DNA of 64,000 nt from Tetracladium setigerum (GCA_031472005.1 PZJY01000005.1:186001-250000); one strand, 5' to 3'; positions 22,279-32,595 are shown, counted from the stretch's first letter. The notes: a model not told the origin generated them from the sequence alone. Translations and numbers: made by a program.

Positions 22279-23681
22279 ATGGCCAAACGAAAGCGTACCG
22301 TACTCCTCGAATCCAAACCCGCCGCACCATCCATCCCCAGCAAAAAGATTAAAGCATCTGCCCCCTCAAAACCGTCCCTCACTATCCAAATCATCACAGG
22401 TTCCTACGACCGAATTCTGCACGGCATCACAGCAACCATATCCACCTCCGACGATGTCCAATTCGCAGATACCTTCCTCTTCACCGCACACACCTCCGCA
22501 ATCCGCACACTCGCTCTCTCACCTCCTTCCGCACCCGTTCCGAAACAAACACAAAAGATAATCCTCGCAACAGGCAGCACTGACGAGCGAGTGAACCTCT
22601 ACCACATCTCTGCCCACGCGCCCTCCAAAATCACCGTTCCAGCCATCCCCTCACTCACCTCGAAAGCGGTGGTAGAAAACCCTTCCAACAAAGAGCTCGG
22701 TAGTCTGCTTCATCATGGCAGTTCCATCACAAAACTATACTTTCCCAATCGGGGAAGCTGCTGAGTTCGGCGGAGGATAGCACGATTGCTGTTACAAGGA
22801 CAAGAGATTGGAGTTTGCTGTCTACGATCAAGGCGCCTATTCCAAAGGCTGTGGGGAGACCGAGTGGTGATACGGCGCCACTTGGGGGTGCGCCTAGTGG
22901 GGTTAATGATTTTGCGGTTCATCCTAGTATGAAGCTTATGATATCTGTGGGGAAGGGAGAGAAGTGTATGAGGTTGTGGAACTTGGTGACGGGAAAGAAG
23001 GCTGGTGCATTGACCTTTGAGAGGTCGATGTTGGCAGAAGTTGGCGAGGGAAGACATAGCAGTGGTGAAGGGAGGAAGGTTGCTTGGGGTGCGGACGGGG
23101 AAGGGGGTGAAGAGTTCTGCGTAGTGTTTGAGCGAGGTGTTTTGGTTTTTGGTATGAATTGCAAGCCCAAATGCAAGGTTGTACCCGAGCCGAAGACGAA
23201 AATCCATCAGGTATTCTACGTCAGCGTTGGCGAGGAAGAGGACGTTATGGCAGTGTCAACAGAAGACGGCAGAATTCTATTCTATTCTACAAAGCCATCA
23301 GATTTGGTCGAAGGCACCGAAGAAGGACTGCCGAAAGCGAAGCTGGTCGCTCAGCTTGGAGGCAAAGAAGCTGGAGTAAATGGCCGCATCAAGGATTTCA
23401 GCGTCTTGTCTCACGGTGAGGACCTCGTTATTGCGACAGCGGGCAGTGAGGGGGCCGTTAAGGTCTGGCGACTTCCTACGAAGGACTTGTCACAGGGGTC
23501 GGAGAAGAAGCAGGTTGGCAAGTTATTGGGTACATATGAGACCAACAATCGAGTCACATGCCTTGCCAGCTTCGTCATGCTGCCAGTCATGGAAGGAGAG
23601 GAAGATATCATTTCAGATGAAGCAGGACTGGGGGATAGTGATGAAGCGAGCAGCGGTAGCGATAGCTCAGATAGCGAGTAG
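22279..23681 (+). CDS. MAK11: WD40 protein MAK11, 60S ribosome assembly factor (one frame break)
   Basis: About 467 aa without introns. It begins MAKRKRTVLLESKP, a basic N-terminus expected for a nucleolar protein. The WD40 blades include QIITGSYDRILHGITA, FLFTAHTSAIRTLALSPP, ILATGSTDERVNLYHI, TIAVTRTRDWSLLSTIKAP, GVNDFAVHPSMKLMISVGKG and MRLWNLVTGKKAGALTF. The SYDRILHG and HTSAIRTLA signatures and the acidic Ser-rich C-terminal tail (DSDEASSGSDSSDSE) match MAK11/PAK1IP1, which helps load the 5S RNP and Rlp24/Mrt4-type factors on pre-60S particles. The frame is lost at the G4 run 22751-22754 between YFPNRG and KLLSSAEDSTIAVTR; one additional G joins both halves exactly at a conserved blade. 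Confidence 0.85.
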
Positions 23682-23909
23682 TGATGATACCCAATACATT
23701 ACAATTCCAAGCACTTTCATGTTTGTAACGCAGCACGGTTCATTTCTATGATACTATTCTACCTGCAGCTTGTCTTGTCAATGTTCTTCGCCGCTTTACA
23801 AGACATCCTCAAGTATAGTTAACATCCACGTACCCAGCTCTACCTTCTTCTTGGGCCGTTGAAGGTTCGTTCAGTCAATTCGTCATAGATCAGGCGATTG
23901 TCGTAAACA
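23682..23909. other. Convergent 3' spacer
   Basis: 228-bp spacer between the converging MAK11 and HET genes; nothing further is seen. Confidence 0.5.
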
Positions 23910-25853
23910 TTAGATAATATCAATCGAGTAAATAGTTCTTCCATTTTCGTTGGTATTTTTAGTGCGGAAATGATGCTCCTGCAATTGATTCGATGTTAAC
24001 TCCTGGTCAAGCTCCTCGAAATACTCATCAACGTCTTCCCAATCTTGGCCCTCCAAGGGAAGCATGCCTGCTGCTCTCCGAGTCGCCAAGGGTAGATGGA
24101 TGTAAGTCAGCTCTCCAGCACGTGTGTATTGTCCACTTTCAGAGCCCGTACTCTTCAACAATAACGCTCTCGCATCGCTATCGGTATGATACATCCATAA
24201 CAAGAAGATTTCATCCCGATCCTCTTCCCAGTCCCAGGAGATTGAGACATGTTCAAGGCAATTGTTGTAAATGTGAACAGCTTTCCATTCACCTCGATCA
24301 TTTGGCTGATGGAACGTGCAAGGGACAAGGAACCTGGATTTGAGGGACACAACTCCTCCAGTCACGTTTCCGAATAGATCATCGCCCGCAAGGTCCACAG
24401 AGATATGCTCGATCTCGGCCAAATGGACAACAGATTTGCGACTTGCCTTGGTTGGGGTGCTCTTTCTGAAGTTGAGGCCTCCACTACCATCACCAATATG
24501 GTTTGCCCATGACCAAGAAGGCAGGTCTTCGATCTTCTCCGCAAATTCTTGACGAGGGGGCGAATCTGGCATGAAGCTCCAGCATAAATTGCGTACAAGA
24601 TCTCCTTCGAAAATGCCAGCAAAGTATCGCTCCCCAGTTTGCTCATGGACTGCACGAGCAATGCCCCCTATTGCAACGAGTGCATCACTCCTCTTCGTCA
24701 AGCTCCTCCGCGAGTAGCTCTCCAGAATCAGGTCCCAGTATTGCCAAAGTTCATCGACATTTGCCGGCAGGTCCATAGGTGGTAGTTCTTCTGGCAGTTG
24801 ATCGGGGAATGTCTCACATGCGCTCTGAACTTGACATTGCCAGAAGAATTGTGACTGGGCACAGTGTAAAGTACGTTTGGGAAGAACCCGCTCTTGGAGC
24901 GTCCATGCTCGTGCTCCAAGCGGGTTGCTTTCCAGCTCTCTAGCCAGATAGTAGTCTACCAGGAGAAATTGTTGTGTGACCCCGTCCCTTTCATCATCTA
25001 CTCTCACCCCACCAGCGTAGTTAGGATCATGTTCAAGAAGGCACCCAACTGTCCCGTCTTTAGCTGCAGTTGCACAGATGTTCAAACTGGAACAGCCATA
25101 TACTGTGCTCATGAGCGCGGCTTCTCTTCTCCAATCTTCTGGGCAGTCCTGTATGATACATAATGAGTCGATCCAAATCCAGGAGAGTCCCAAGCTTCGA
25201 GCAATTTCGATCGCGTCAGAAAATGTTTTGGTCAGTTCATTCGTTGGGATCGCATCGTGAAACTGGGCGACATTGCCTTTTAGGAGTCTGACGAACTCCA
25301 GTCGACCCCAACAATGACTCAAGGTGGCATAGCTGGGGCAATTTTCTTCCGAGTCAAAGGTACAGATGCGAAGGATATCATCGTCAATTTTGAGTAGTCG
25401 GGTGGGAGCCCTTCCATTCTTAATGTGACAAGACTCGTGATTTCTCATACAATCCTCGAACCACTTGCGTGGGAGATCCAACGAGCTACTACTGGGGATT
25501 TCGTCGAGACTGGAACTCTCTTGTGTTATTTGGTCAGATGGGGAATCAAGTGGTTCCAACACATCAGCTGGCTGGATTGGTTCAAAGTTCAAAAGAATCC
25601 TCGCTGAAGTGCTGGAGCGCTGGCCAAGCTGGAGCCATATGCTTTCCTTGACACCATCGTTCTTGAGCACACTCAACTCCAGATAGCCACCGAGATCCAG
25701 CTGAAGTTCTGGTATTAGGGCAGCAAACTCGTCACCAAATATTTGACTTCGCTCCATCATGTTACGATGAAATGTGCTTAGGAGGAGTGCACACAGAGGA
25801 CAGCCATGTTTAGCTGAGCATTGGAGTTCAGGAAAAGCTGTGTAATGTGGCAT
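23910..25853 (-). CDS. HET-domain (heterokaryon incompatibility) protein
   Basis: A single 647-aa uninterrupted exon. The HET domain is complete: the N-terminal Cys pair HGCPLCALLL; SYATLSHCWG at the domain start; GLSWIWIDSLCIIQDCPEDW; ALMSTVYGCSSLNICATAA; and RAWTLQERVLPKRTLHCAQ ending in FFWQC. After the domain come LTKRSDALVAIGGIA, WSFMPDSPPRQEF and LPSWSWANHIGDG, all standard for the family, so the protein is full-length at its 3' end. The frame stays open upstream of 25853 back to a good acceptor (TTCCCAG) ending near 25912, and the annotated ATG is followed by typical N-terminal sequence. A 5' exon therefore probably exists; the reading frame at 25965-26503 is a candidate. HET proteins trigger cell death on encountering non-self, but the partner allele cannot be inferred. 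Confidence 0.85.
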   Translation of the reverse strand: MPHYTAFPELQCSAKHGCPLCALLLSTFHRNMMERSQIFGDEFAALIPELQLDLGGYLELSVLKNDGVKESIWLQLGQRSSTSARILLNFEPIQPADVLEPLDSPSDQITQESSSLDEIPSSSSLDLPRKWFEDCMRNHESCHIKNGRAPTRLLKIDDDILRICTFDSEENCPSYATLSHCWGRLEFVRLLKGNVAQFHDAIPTNELTKTFSDAIEIARSLGLSWIWIDSLCIIQDCPEDWRREAALMSTVYGCSSLNICATAAKDGTVGCLLEHDPNYAGGVRVDDERDGVTQQFLLVDYYLARELESNPLGARAWTLQERVLPKRTLHCAQSQFFWQCQVQSACETFPDQLPEELPPMDLPANVDELWQYWDLILESYSRRSLTKRSDALVAIGGIARAVHEQTGERYFAGIFEGDLVRNLCWSFMPDSPPRQEFAEKIEDLPSWSWANHIGDGSGGLNFRKSTPTKASRKSVVHLAEIEHISVDLAGDDLFGNVTGGVVSLKSRFLVPCTFHQPNDRGEWKAVHIYNNCLEHVSISWDWEEDRDEIFLLWMYHTDSDARALLLKSTGSESGQYTRAGELTYIHLPLATRRAAGMLPLEGQDWEDVDEYFEELDQELTSNQLQEHHFRTKNTNENGRTIYSIDII

Positions 25854-25964
25854 TCGTACCCATTTGCGACGGATTTGGGCCGTTGCAATATCTCGTAGGT
25901 CCGATAACTGGGAAGATCATCGTTACTTCTTGCACTGGAATTGATATCAGGACAGAGGATTTAC

Positions 25965-26503
25965 CTACCATGTCAAAGAATAACGAGCAAAGAAAGCAAA
26001 ATATTGGGTTGGCCGGTGGGCCTCCCCCGCGTCCTTCCAGGCATTGATTTCTCCGACTGCATATCCTGAGCAATCCCAGAGACTATCCTCTATTATCTCA
26101 GGCCAGAGTATTCTCTCCTCGTAGGGGTTACTTGAATTGTGTTCCTTGATGGCCTCCGCTTGCCCCTCCCAAACTTTTACCAAACCCATACCAAGAATGC
26201 CTTTCCCGTAGCTACTACTGGCCATCGTCTCCGATTCCTGCAATTCGAGAAGAGGTGGCTCACCATATTGTCGGGCTAAACTTTCATCATTCCATTGCAG
26301 CTGTTGACGCATGCCTGCAAGTTCAGCGCCATCAACCATAATATCCGCAAACATTGCCTCCATCTCCGTCTGGTTTCTTTCAATTTCTGCAAGAATTTGG
26401 GCGAAGTCGGGGGTTTGAGGCCCATTATTCTCAATGTCTGTCAGTTCATTTTCTCTTTCACCACCCCTGGTAATGGTTCAGCATCGGTCTCTTTTCCGGA
26501 CAT
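25965..26503 (-). CDS. Short gene or 5' exon upstream of the HET gene (one frame break)
   Basis: Starts at ATG 26503 (MSGKETDAEPLPG) and continues in the next frame after one missing base at the C4 run 26464-26467, giving about 179 aa. The protein is acidic and helical (QILAEIERNQTEMEAMFADI, then WNDESLARQYGEPPLLELQE) and resembles no family I know. The frame stops right at a GTAGGT/GTAAAT donor-like sequence about 55 nt upstream of the acceptor feeding the HET exon. It may be the first exon of that HET protein, but the phases agree only if another base is missing. The alternative is an independent small gene. Confidence 0.45.
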
Positions 26504-27250
26504 AGCCTTTTATTGTGTAATTTGATGGCGAGCGTAAGGGAAAGCAGTTGCAGTTCTGTTAAGACTTGAGGTTAGTGGGAAGGAAAGGGAAATAGGAAGA
26601 ACTTATAGTGGTTGCTCGGAGTTTTCAGTCTGGCGTTTGTGGTCCTGTGTGAGATATACAGCCGCTCCTTGGCGCCTGAAATGATTTGTCCTGCTTGAAC
26701 GCCTTTTGCGCCCTGAAGCAGGCGAGAAACAGCAACCTTGGTCTATTTCGGTGTTGAACGAACCAAATGAGTGTGATAGCTGTTGGCGTAGTTGCAAGGC
26801 GGCCATTGATCACAAAGTGGACCAAGAAGGTAGTGAAGATCTTCTGTCAAGCTCCACATCTTCCGACTTTTGAATTCTTCATTCATTACGGGCTGCTTGG
26901 TGTCAGTTACAAGCCTTGTAAGCTGAGGATACGATCATCACTCCGTTACTGAGAGTCGGGATAAAATATTAGGTTCTTTCTTTATTACTATCTACCTCAG
27001 AAGTAAAAGGGGGTTTGATATGCACGACCAAAGATGGCCACGTGATGCGCCCCCTTTGGACTCCTCCGTACTGCTATCATTACCTCCGTACATGAACGAC
27101 CACTACCAACACTTCCATTAATTTTGGGCAACCCGACCAAATTAATTTACAACTGTTGGTGTAGTGTACGCCAAATTTGCGACTGAAATTCTGTCAAGAC
27201 GTCAACCAGATAGAAAGGTAGGAGGGGGCATTGCGATCATACTCTTTCAT
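26504..27250. other. Intergenic, no supportable gene
   Basis: 5' flank of the minus-strand HET-associated unit, then AT-rich DNA at 26950-27160. No conserved frame. Confidence 0.4.
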
Positions 27251-27255
27251 CCACA

Positions 27256-28060
27256 AAATTTAGCCGTCATCCTTTTGAGGGGATAGCATTTTTCTCCATC
27301 TCCGATACTTTCCAAGTTGCTCTTATTATAGCTTTAACAAGGTAATGCGTTAGCAATGCTATGTTCAGGGTGGATCCGGGGTGCAATTTACTCTTTCGTG
27401 AACGAAAGTTTGCCGCCATCCTTTGAGGGGATAGCCTTTTTCCTTTCCAGGACCTATTTGAATCGTTTGAATTGATTCTATACCTGAGTAAGTGTCTTCA
27501 GTAAGTTAGTCTGCATGTGGAGGAAGAGTATGAGGCAGGTATAGAAATTGTGAAATGGGAAAAGAGAAAATAATCGGAACAAGTCGTCATAAGCGACAGA
27601 AGAAAATCACACTGATCTCTCAACATATGAACTATTAAATAATGGTGTTGAGAAAGAAGTCTGTCAAGATGTCAGTGAGTGTTGCGGAGGTGATGTTGGA
27701 GGGGTAGTGGAGGGAGGGGACGTACTCTTTCTTCAACAAAAATCCGCCGCCATCCTTTTGAGGGGATAGCCTTTATCCTTCACCGATACTACATCTATCT
27801 ACTTATAATCTGTAGAATATTTAGTAAAAAGGAAAACAAGTGGGGATGTGGGGATCAGAGGTGGACACATACTTGAATGAAAACAAATTTCCGCCGCCAT
27901 CCTTTTGAGGGGACAGCCTTTTTTCCTTCGTTTCCACCTTTTCCTCCTGTAAAAATGATTAGCCGGATAAAAAACAAGTAAGAGGTTGAGTTAGAAGCAA
28001 ACATACCTGATCCAAAACAAATTTCCGCCGCCATCCTTCTGAGGGGACAGCACCTATTCC
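27256..28060 (-). repeat. Dispersed-tandem repeat family B, five copies (exon-like core with intron-like spacers)
   Basis: Five copies of a core of about 40 nt lie at roughly 27256-27296, 27404-27444, 27738-27780, 27880-27929 and 28011-28060. Read on the minus strand each contains CTATCCCCTCAAAAGGATGG or close variants followed by CGGCGGAAATTTG. In four copies one frame reads as A-[VI]-P-S-[KE]-G-W-R-R-x-F-V; copy 1 has a stop after KG and copy 2 has lost a base. Copies 3, 4 and 5 are followed by GTACGT, GTATGT and GTATGT donor-like sequences, and copy 4 is preceded by a CTAAT...TTACAG acceptor-like sequence. The spacers differ in length and sequence while the cores are conserved, which is opposite to what neutral tandem duplication of the whole unit would leave. 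Confidence 0.65.
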
Positions 28061-28107
28061 TCCGTCATTTCCAAATTGTTCGAAGAGCAGTTGAGCACAT
28101 TAAGTCA

Positions 28108-29080
28108 TGATGATATGCAACCGTGATCACACTCTGAGGAGGATACGCATTGTAGGGATCAATCAAGACTTTCTGAATTGAGGAAAGGTCAGCAATCTCC
28201 AAGTATGGTTTTAGAGATCTGGAACAGAATAGACTTACTTGTTGAGGATGATGATTTTATGGTGATATACAACCATAAGCACACTCTGAGGAGGTTATGC
28301 ATTGTAGGGATCAGCGGATCAGGCTATCATGAAGTTGATGTCTGGAGAAGATGGGAGATTAGAGATGTTACAAGAAATTGCGGGGTAATAACAATTTACC
28401 TTTTGTGTTTTTGGTGTTTTGGTGACGTTTTGATGATGATATACAACCATAAGCACACTCTAAGGAAGCTATGCATTGCAGGGATCGATCGATCGAGCTA
28501 TCACTGTTGGTGTCTGAAAAAGATGGGATATTAGAGATGCTACAAGCATTTTGTAGGGTTATGACAACTTACTTTGGATATTCTCATGTTTGGGTGTCTT
28601 GGTTTTGAGAATGATGTTTTTTACGACGATATACAACCATAAGCACACTCTGCGGAGGCTATGCTTTGCAGGGACCGATCGTTCAAGGTATCGTGATGTT
28701 GCTAGTGATGATTTTTGATGATGATATGTAACCATAAGCACACTCTGCGGAGGCTATGCATTACAGAGATCGATCAATCAAGCGATCATGATGCCGATGG
28801 TGATGATGTTTTTCACGATGATATGCAACCATAAACACACTCTGAGGAGGTTATGCATTGCAGAGACCAATCGATCAAGCGATCATCGGTGATGATGTGT
28901 TGGTGATGATGTGTAACCATAGGCACACCCTGAGGAGGCTATGCATTATCGGGATCGATCAAACAAGCTATCATCGTTGATATTGTTGATGTTTTGATGA
29001 TGATGTACAACCATAGGCACACTCTGCGGAGGCCATGCATTGAAGAGATCAATCAGACAAGCGATCAAGCTATCAACGAG
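28108..29080 (-). repeat. Tandem repeat family A, eight copies
   Basis: Eight copies of a 60-75-nt unit lie at about 28108-28165, 28262-28322, 28434-28503, 28624-28690, 28720-28790, 28816-28888, 28903-28976 and 28996-29080. The plus-strand core is ACAACCATAAGCACACTCTG followed by AGGAGGCTATGCATTGCAGGGATC and a GATCGATC tract. The last five are spaced at about 85-100 nt; the first three are further apart, separated on the minus strand by stretches with GTAAGT/GTAAAT donors and CTCCAG/TTTCAG acceptors. One minus-strand frame reads D-P-x-N-A-[Y/W/stop]-P-P-Q-S-V in most copies. It is open only in copy 1 (I-D-P-Y-N-A-Y-P-P-Q-S-V) and copy 8, and is interrupted by TAG/TAA at the same codon elsewhere. 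Confidence 0.65.
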
Positions 29081-29248
29081 TAGAGACCGTCAAGTCCTAA
29101 GTAATTCTAGAAAATCTGTTAGAGCATGTTGATAATAAAAAGAACCCATGGGATGTGCTGTAACTAAGGGAAGGTGTGGAGTTTGTGTCATATACTTTTT
29201 GTGTTTTTTTTTTTGGTGTATGTGGTTTTTGCTCATTTTTAGGGGTTT

Positions 29249-29565
29249 CTGAAAAATAGAGAACTTGGGTTAGCAAGAAGTATTGAATACCGAAGAGATA
29301 GGGGAGAAAAGGTGAAGAAGTTGGAACTGGTAGCACTCACTTTTGATTTAGATAAGATAGTCTTTCTGTCTCTGCTGTTACAGTAGAATCTATAATATCT
29401 CCTATCTCTAGGGTTCTCGGATTTCTGAGGAGAGAGAACTTGAATTAGCAAGAAGTATTGAATGCCGGAAAGAGAGGGGAGGAAGAGGAAGAGGAAGAGA
29501 GAGAAGGGAGACTGCTGGAACTGGCAGTACTCACTTTTGTTCGGCACAACACGGACAGGAGTTTG
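29249..29565 (-). repeat. Two adjacent near-identical intron-like units (family C)
   Basis: 29425-29534 (110 nt) and 29249-29340 (92 nt) are similar from the first base to the last when read on the minus strand: both start GTGAGT-R-CT-R-CCAGTTCCA, share TTCAATACTTCTTGCTAA as branch region, and end in TCAG after AAGTTCTCT. Similarity fades at both splice-like borders. Between them is an 84-nt open segment (29341-29424) coding 28 residues beginning KSENPRDRRYYRFY. Upstream is a 31-nt exon-like piece (29535-29565) after a TTCAAG acceptor. No complete coding sequence could be assembled around them. Confidence 0.55.
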
Positions 29566-30293
29566 CTTGAATATAAGTTGTATGGCGCTTGTTGTCTGGC
29601 ATTCAATCCAGTGGCCAAAGGTGGGTGTTCTACCTTACCAAAGCTCCGTCGAGCAATGGGGGCTGAGTAGAGGTTGGGAGAGACGGCATACTCATGCGAA
29701 CGAAGGACTGAGGGAATGGGGGGATTTCCTCAATGTTCGAGGGTGAGATGAACAGAGTACTCCATTCGGATATCAGGATTTGCGTGGGATGTTGTGGCAT
29801 CTTAAGCAGATAAAAACATTGGTTTTTGGTGGAATGATCTCGTTGGAGAAACATTGGCGGAGCGGTTTTTTGAGGTTTGAGAGGTTTGAGAGGTTTTTTT
29901 TGTGTGGTTTTGATGTGGAGATTGTTGTGAGACTGGTCTCTTTCACATCGGTTTGTTTTTCGTACTTTACTGAAGAGGTTGGTCGGTTGAACTCCAGTAA
30001 TCTAGCACAGGAGAGTAACATTGGGATCCCCTTTTTGCGAGCTTGTTGTGCGTCGCAAGACTGATGACACTTCTCGAGGACTTTGAATGTATGATCGGTG
30101 AGTGAGGTACCAGGGGTTGATCAGTCCGAGGATTGAAAGGTTTGTCATTGGTCTTTGGCCGGAATCATTCATTTTTGACTGGAGAATCCATTAGCTTTGC
30201 AAAAACTTCAAGGAATTTCTGCTGTGGAGGACTTACCTTTTTTCCCGGGTGCTTAAAAAAGCATTGTGGTTCATCAGAAGAGCAAACCGTCGT
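29566..30293. other. Region downstream of the six-exon gene; possible spliced non-coding or 3' UTR sequence
   Basis: No conserved reading frame. On the minus strand a donor (GTAAGT, about 30230-30236) and a CTAATGG...CTCCAG acceptor (about 30171-30192) suggest that splicing continues past the stop codon at 30294, that is, a 3' UTR intron or a second transcript running toward the repeat arrays. Confidence 0.35.
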
Positions 30294-31312
30294 TTAAAGC
30301 TCCATCTGTATTGCAAAAGTTAGCGCAAGTTACAGGAAACGGTGTCGTGGGAGGGAACTTGCCTGGATTCTTGCGTACTCGTAGTCAATGGTGTCTAAAA
30401 GCGGTTAGGTTGTGTTCTCATGAAGGGGAAGAGTGGTATGGGATGAGATCACTTACGCAAAACGGTGCAGATCAAACCGCCCTTTTCGTGGAGCTCCTTG
30501 ATCTTGTTGTGTTGGTAGAGTTGGATTTGGGAGAGTATGTCCTTCTTTTGCGCTTCTTGAGCTTGAAGCTTGCGACGAAGAAGGGGAACGTCGATTTGGG
30601 TCTTGGGAGGAACATAGGCGAGAGCCTCTTCATCGCCAACGGTGGAGGTAAACTAAGCAATGCAATCAGTTCTCGGTTCTTCCAGACAATGAAGCAACTC
30701 TGGGATGGGATGGAATGGAATGCGACTTACGTGTTGGTATTGAGCTGGAATTCTTCCAAGGCTCATCTGGTCTCTCTCGGCGGAGAAAGCGGTGATTTCT
30801 TTTTTGATGTTGCTGAGATGTTGTTGAAAGTTCAACTTTTCCATCTCGAACCTTTCATCGTTGTAGGTTGCGAACCTTTGGATGGTTGGCAAGGTTTGGG
30901 CTTGTTGGTGCTTTTCGAGAACGTCAAGCTCGTACAAGGCACGCATGATGTCGTCGCCGAGTACTTTTTTGGTGTTTTTGAGCTGCAAGAAGTTAGCAAA
31001 CAGACAACCCAGTAAGTAAAAGAGCCCAAGGAACTTACCTTGTTCTTGTACATTGTCTTTCGAACTTTGTTAAGGTTCTTGGCTAAAATCTTCATCAGCT
31101 TTTGTTCGATGGCATGGAAGGAAACGGGCGGAAGATAGACACTTACACTTCTCGATGACCTTCATAGCCCTGTTGACTTCGGACTTGACGGTACTACTTT
31201 TTTCACCCCAGTTGAATCCCATGAGGGCATAGAGATCCTCATCGGCGGAGCGAAAGACGGCGGGCACGGGGTCCGCGCGGTTGAGAACATTGAGATTCTC
31301 GTGATTAGACAT
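30294..31312 (-). CDS. Six-exon gene of unknown function with a GC-AG intron
   Basis: Exons 31147-31312, 31039-31082, 30731-30982, 30457-30652, 30363-30394 and 30294-30305 give 233 aa with no frame break. Introns are 64, 56, 78, 62 and 57 nt; four have GTAAGT donors and the fifth uses GCAAGT with a GCTAAC branch and TACAG acceptor. The last exon encodes only the final residues and a TAA. The protein starts MSNHENLNVLNRADPVPAVF, then DEDLYALMGFNWGEKSSTVK, which loosely recalls the start of a J domain but lacks HPD. The rest is a charged helical protein (LGDDIMRALYELDVLEKHQQ, then EMEKLNFQQHLSNIKKEITA, then LLRRKLQAQEAQKKDILSQI) with coiled-coil character. I do not recognise the family. Consistent phase and splice signals make the gene itself convincing. 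Confidence 0.75.
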
Positions 31313-32595
31313 CTTGACTCTTGGTAAGGGAGTGTGGATGAAAAATCAAAGCAACTTGGTTGGCAAGAAACAAGTTGTGTGGTGCTGAAATCGGGAAATT
31401 TTGGATCGTTGTGGATGCAAAATTCGTTCGATGACAGTGATGGAAAAGAAAGAAGAAGAAAAAGGCAAAAAGCTGGGGGAGCGGCTGTTATTTAAGGTGG
31501 CATTTCTCACCGAAGACGCTAGCAATGACAAACCATATTCTATGCGTCTTTTCACTAAATATACTATAATACTAGAACATGCCTTAGATAAGTAAGTTGA
31601 CCTCATTGCGCTGCACTCAAACTTAAGGTATCAGGCGCGAGAGCGATTCTAGTCACCTCGTCCCAAAGTATAAACAGTCATGAAGTTGTTGAGAATATCC
31701 TAGCTAGCTGTTTCAAGTAACTCTAAACATTTATTTAGCGTATCTGACCTAAATTTTCGAATTTTCCCGAACCATCCAACGCATAGACCAAAACCAGCTT
31801 TGACAGCATCACTCCAGATCTTCCAGTACATTCCCCTATCTCTCTTTCAGCTCAGAACGAAACCCTCAAACGATCTTTTTAGACATAGCTACATTTCAAA
31901 GAGTGTAATATATCAAATCTGGCAGGATGGCCGAATCGGCTCTAAAATAAACAAGCTTAAATAAGCGAGCACGACTGTCGGAAGTGGATCGATTGACTGC
32001 CAGCCTCAACTCTGGACCAATCGGAAGGAAAGTGTGCAGAAATAAAATTTCAAAATACTTATTTAACTATGAAAATCAATAGGAGCGGTCTTGAATAAAG
32101 TTTCATTCTTATAATCACGCAGCTGAGAACTTTCCATTTCTGGTTGGGTCGACAGCAGAGAGTCATACCTGCAGTTGCTAGCCCTGGGATACTAGAGTGA
32201 AGTTTGACTGAGAACATACGTCTAAATAACATGATCACCACGTAAGTTTGACAAAATACATCCGTACACAGAAGAAGATATCGGAATCATCTTTCTCCGT
32301 CCGCATGCCATCGGAAAGTATACAAAGTGCGCCTAACCGCACTATGGTTGCTAGCGCCTGATACGATATGCTTTCCTTATTGTGACATATACTTTCCTTA
32401 TTCTGGACTTCTCAAATATTCTCACCTTTAAATTTTTCTTTGTTGACACGTAGATGGTAATTTGATTGGTGATCGAATGGCCCGAATGGGACATCTAAAC
32501 TTCACAAATCATGCATTCACTTTACCTCATCGAGTGGTATCGTACATTTTCTCTATCCCCACTCCTCTCGTGTCAAAATCCATGGATAATACAAC
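31313..32595. other. Intergenic, no supportable gene
   Basis: Promoter of the six-exon gene (start 31312) and the 3' flank of the 32.6-kb gene. An AT-rich portion spans 31540-32500 with no conserved frames. No repeat or RNA gene recognised. Confidence 0.4.

Noticed and set aside
28108..29080. CRISPR-like repeat array
   Set aside because: The host is eukaryotic; units are unequal, cores are degenerate, spacers are not uniform and share sequence, and no cas genes are present.
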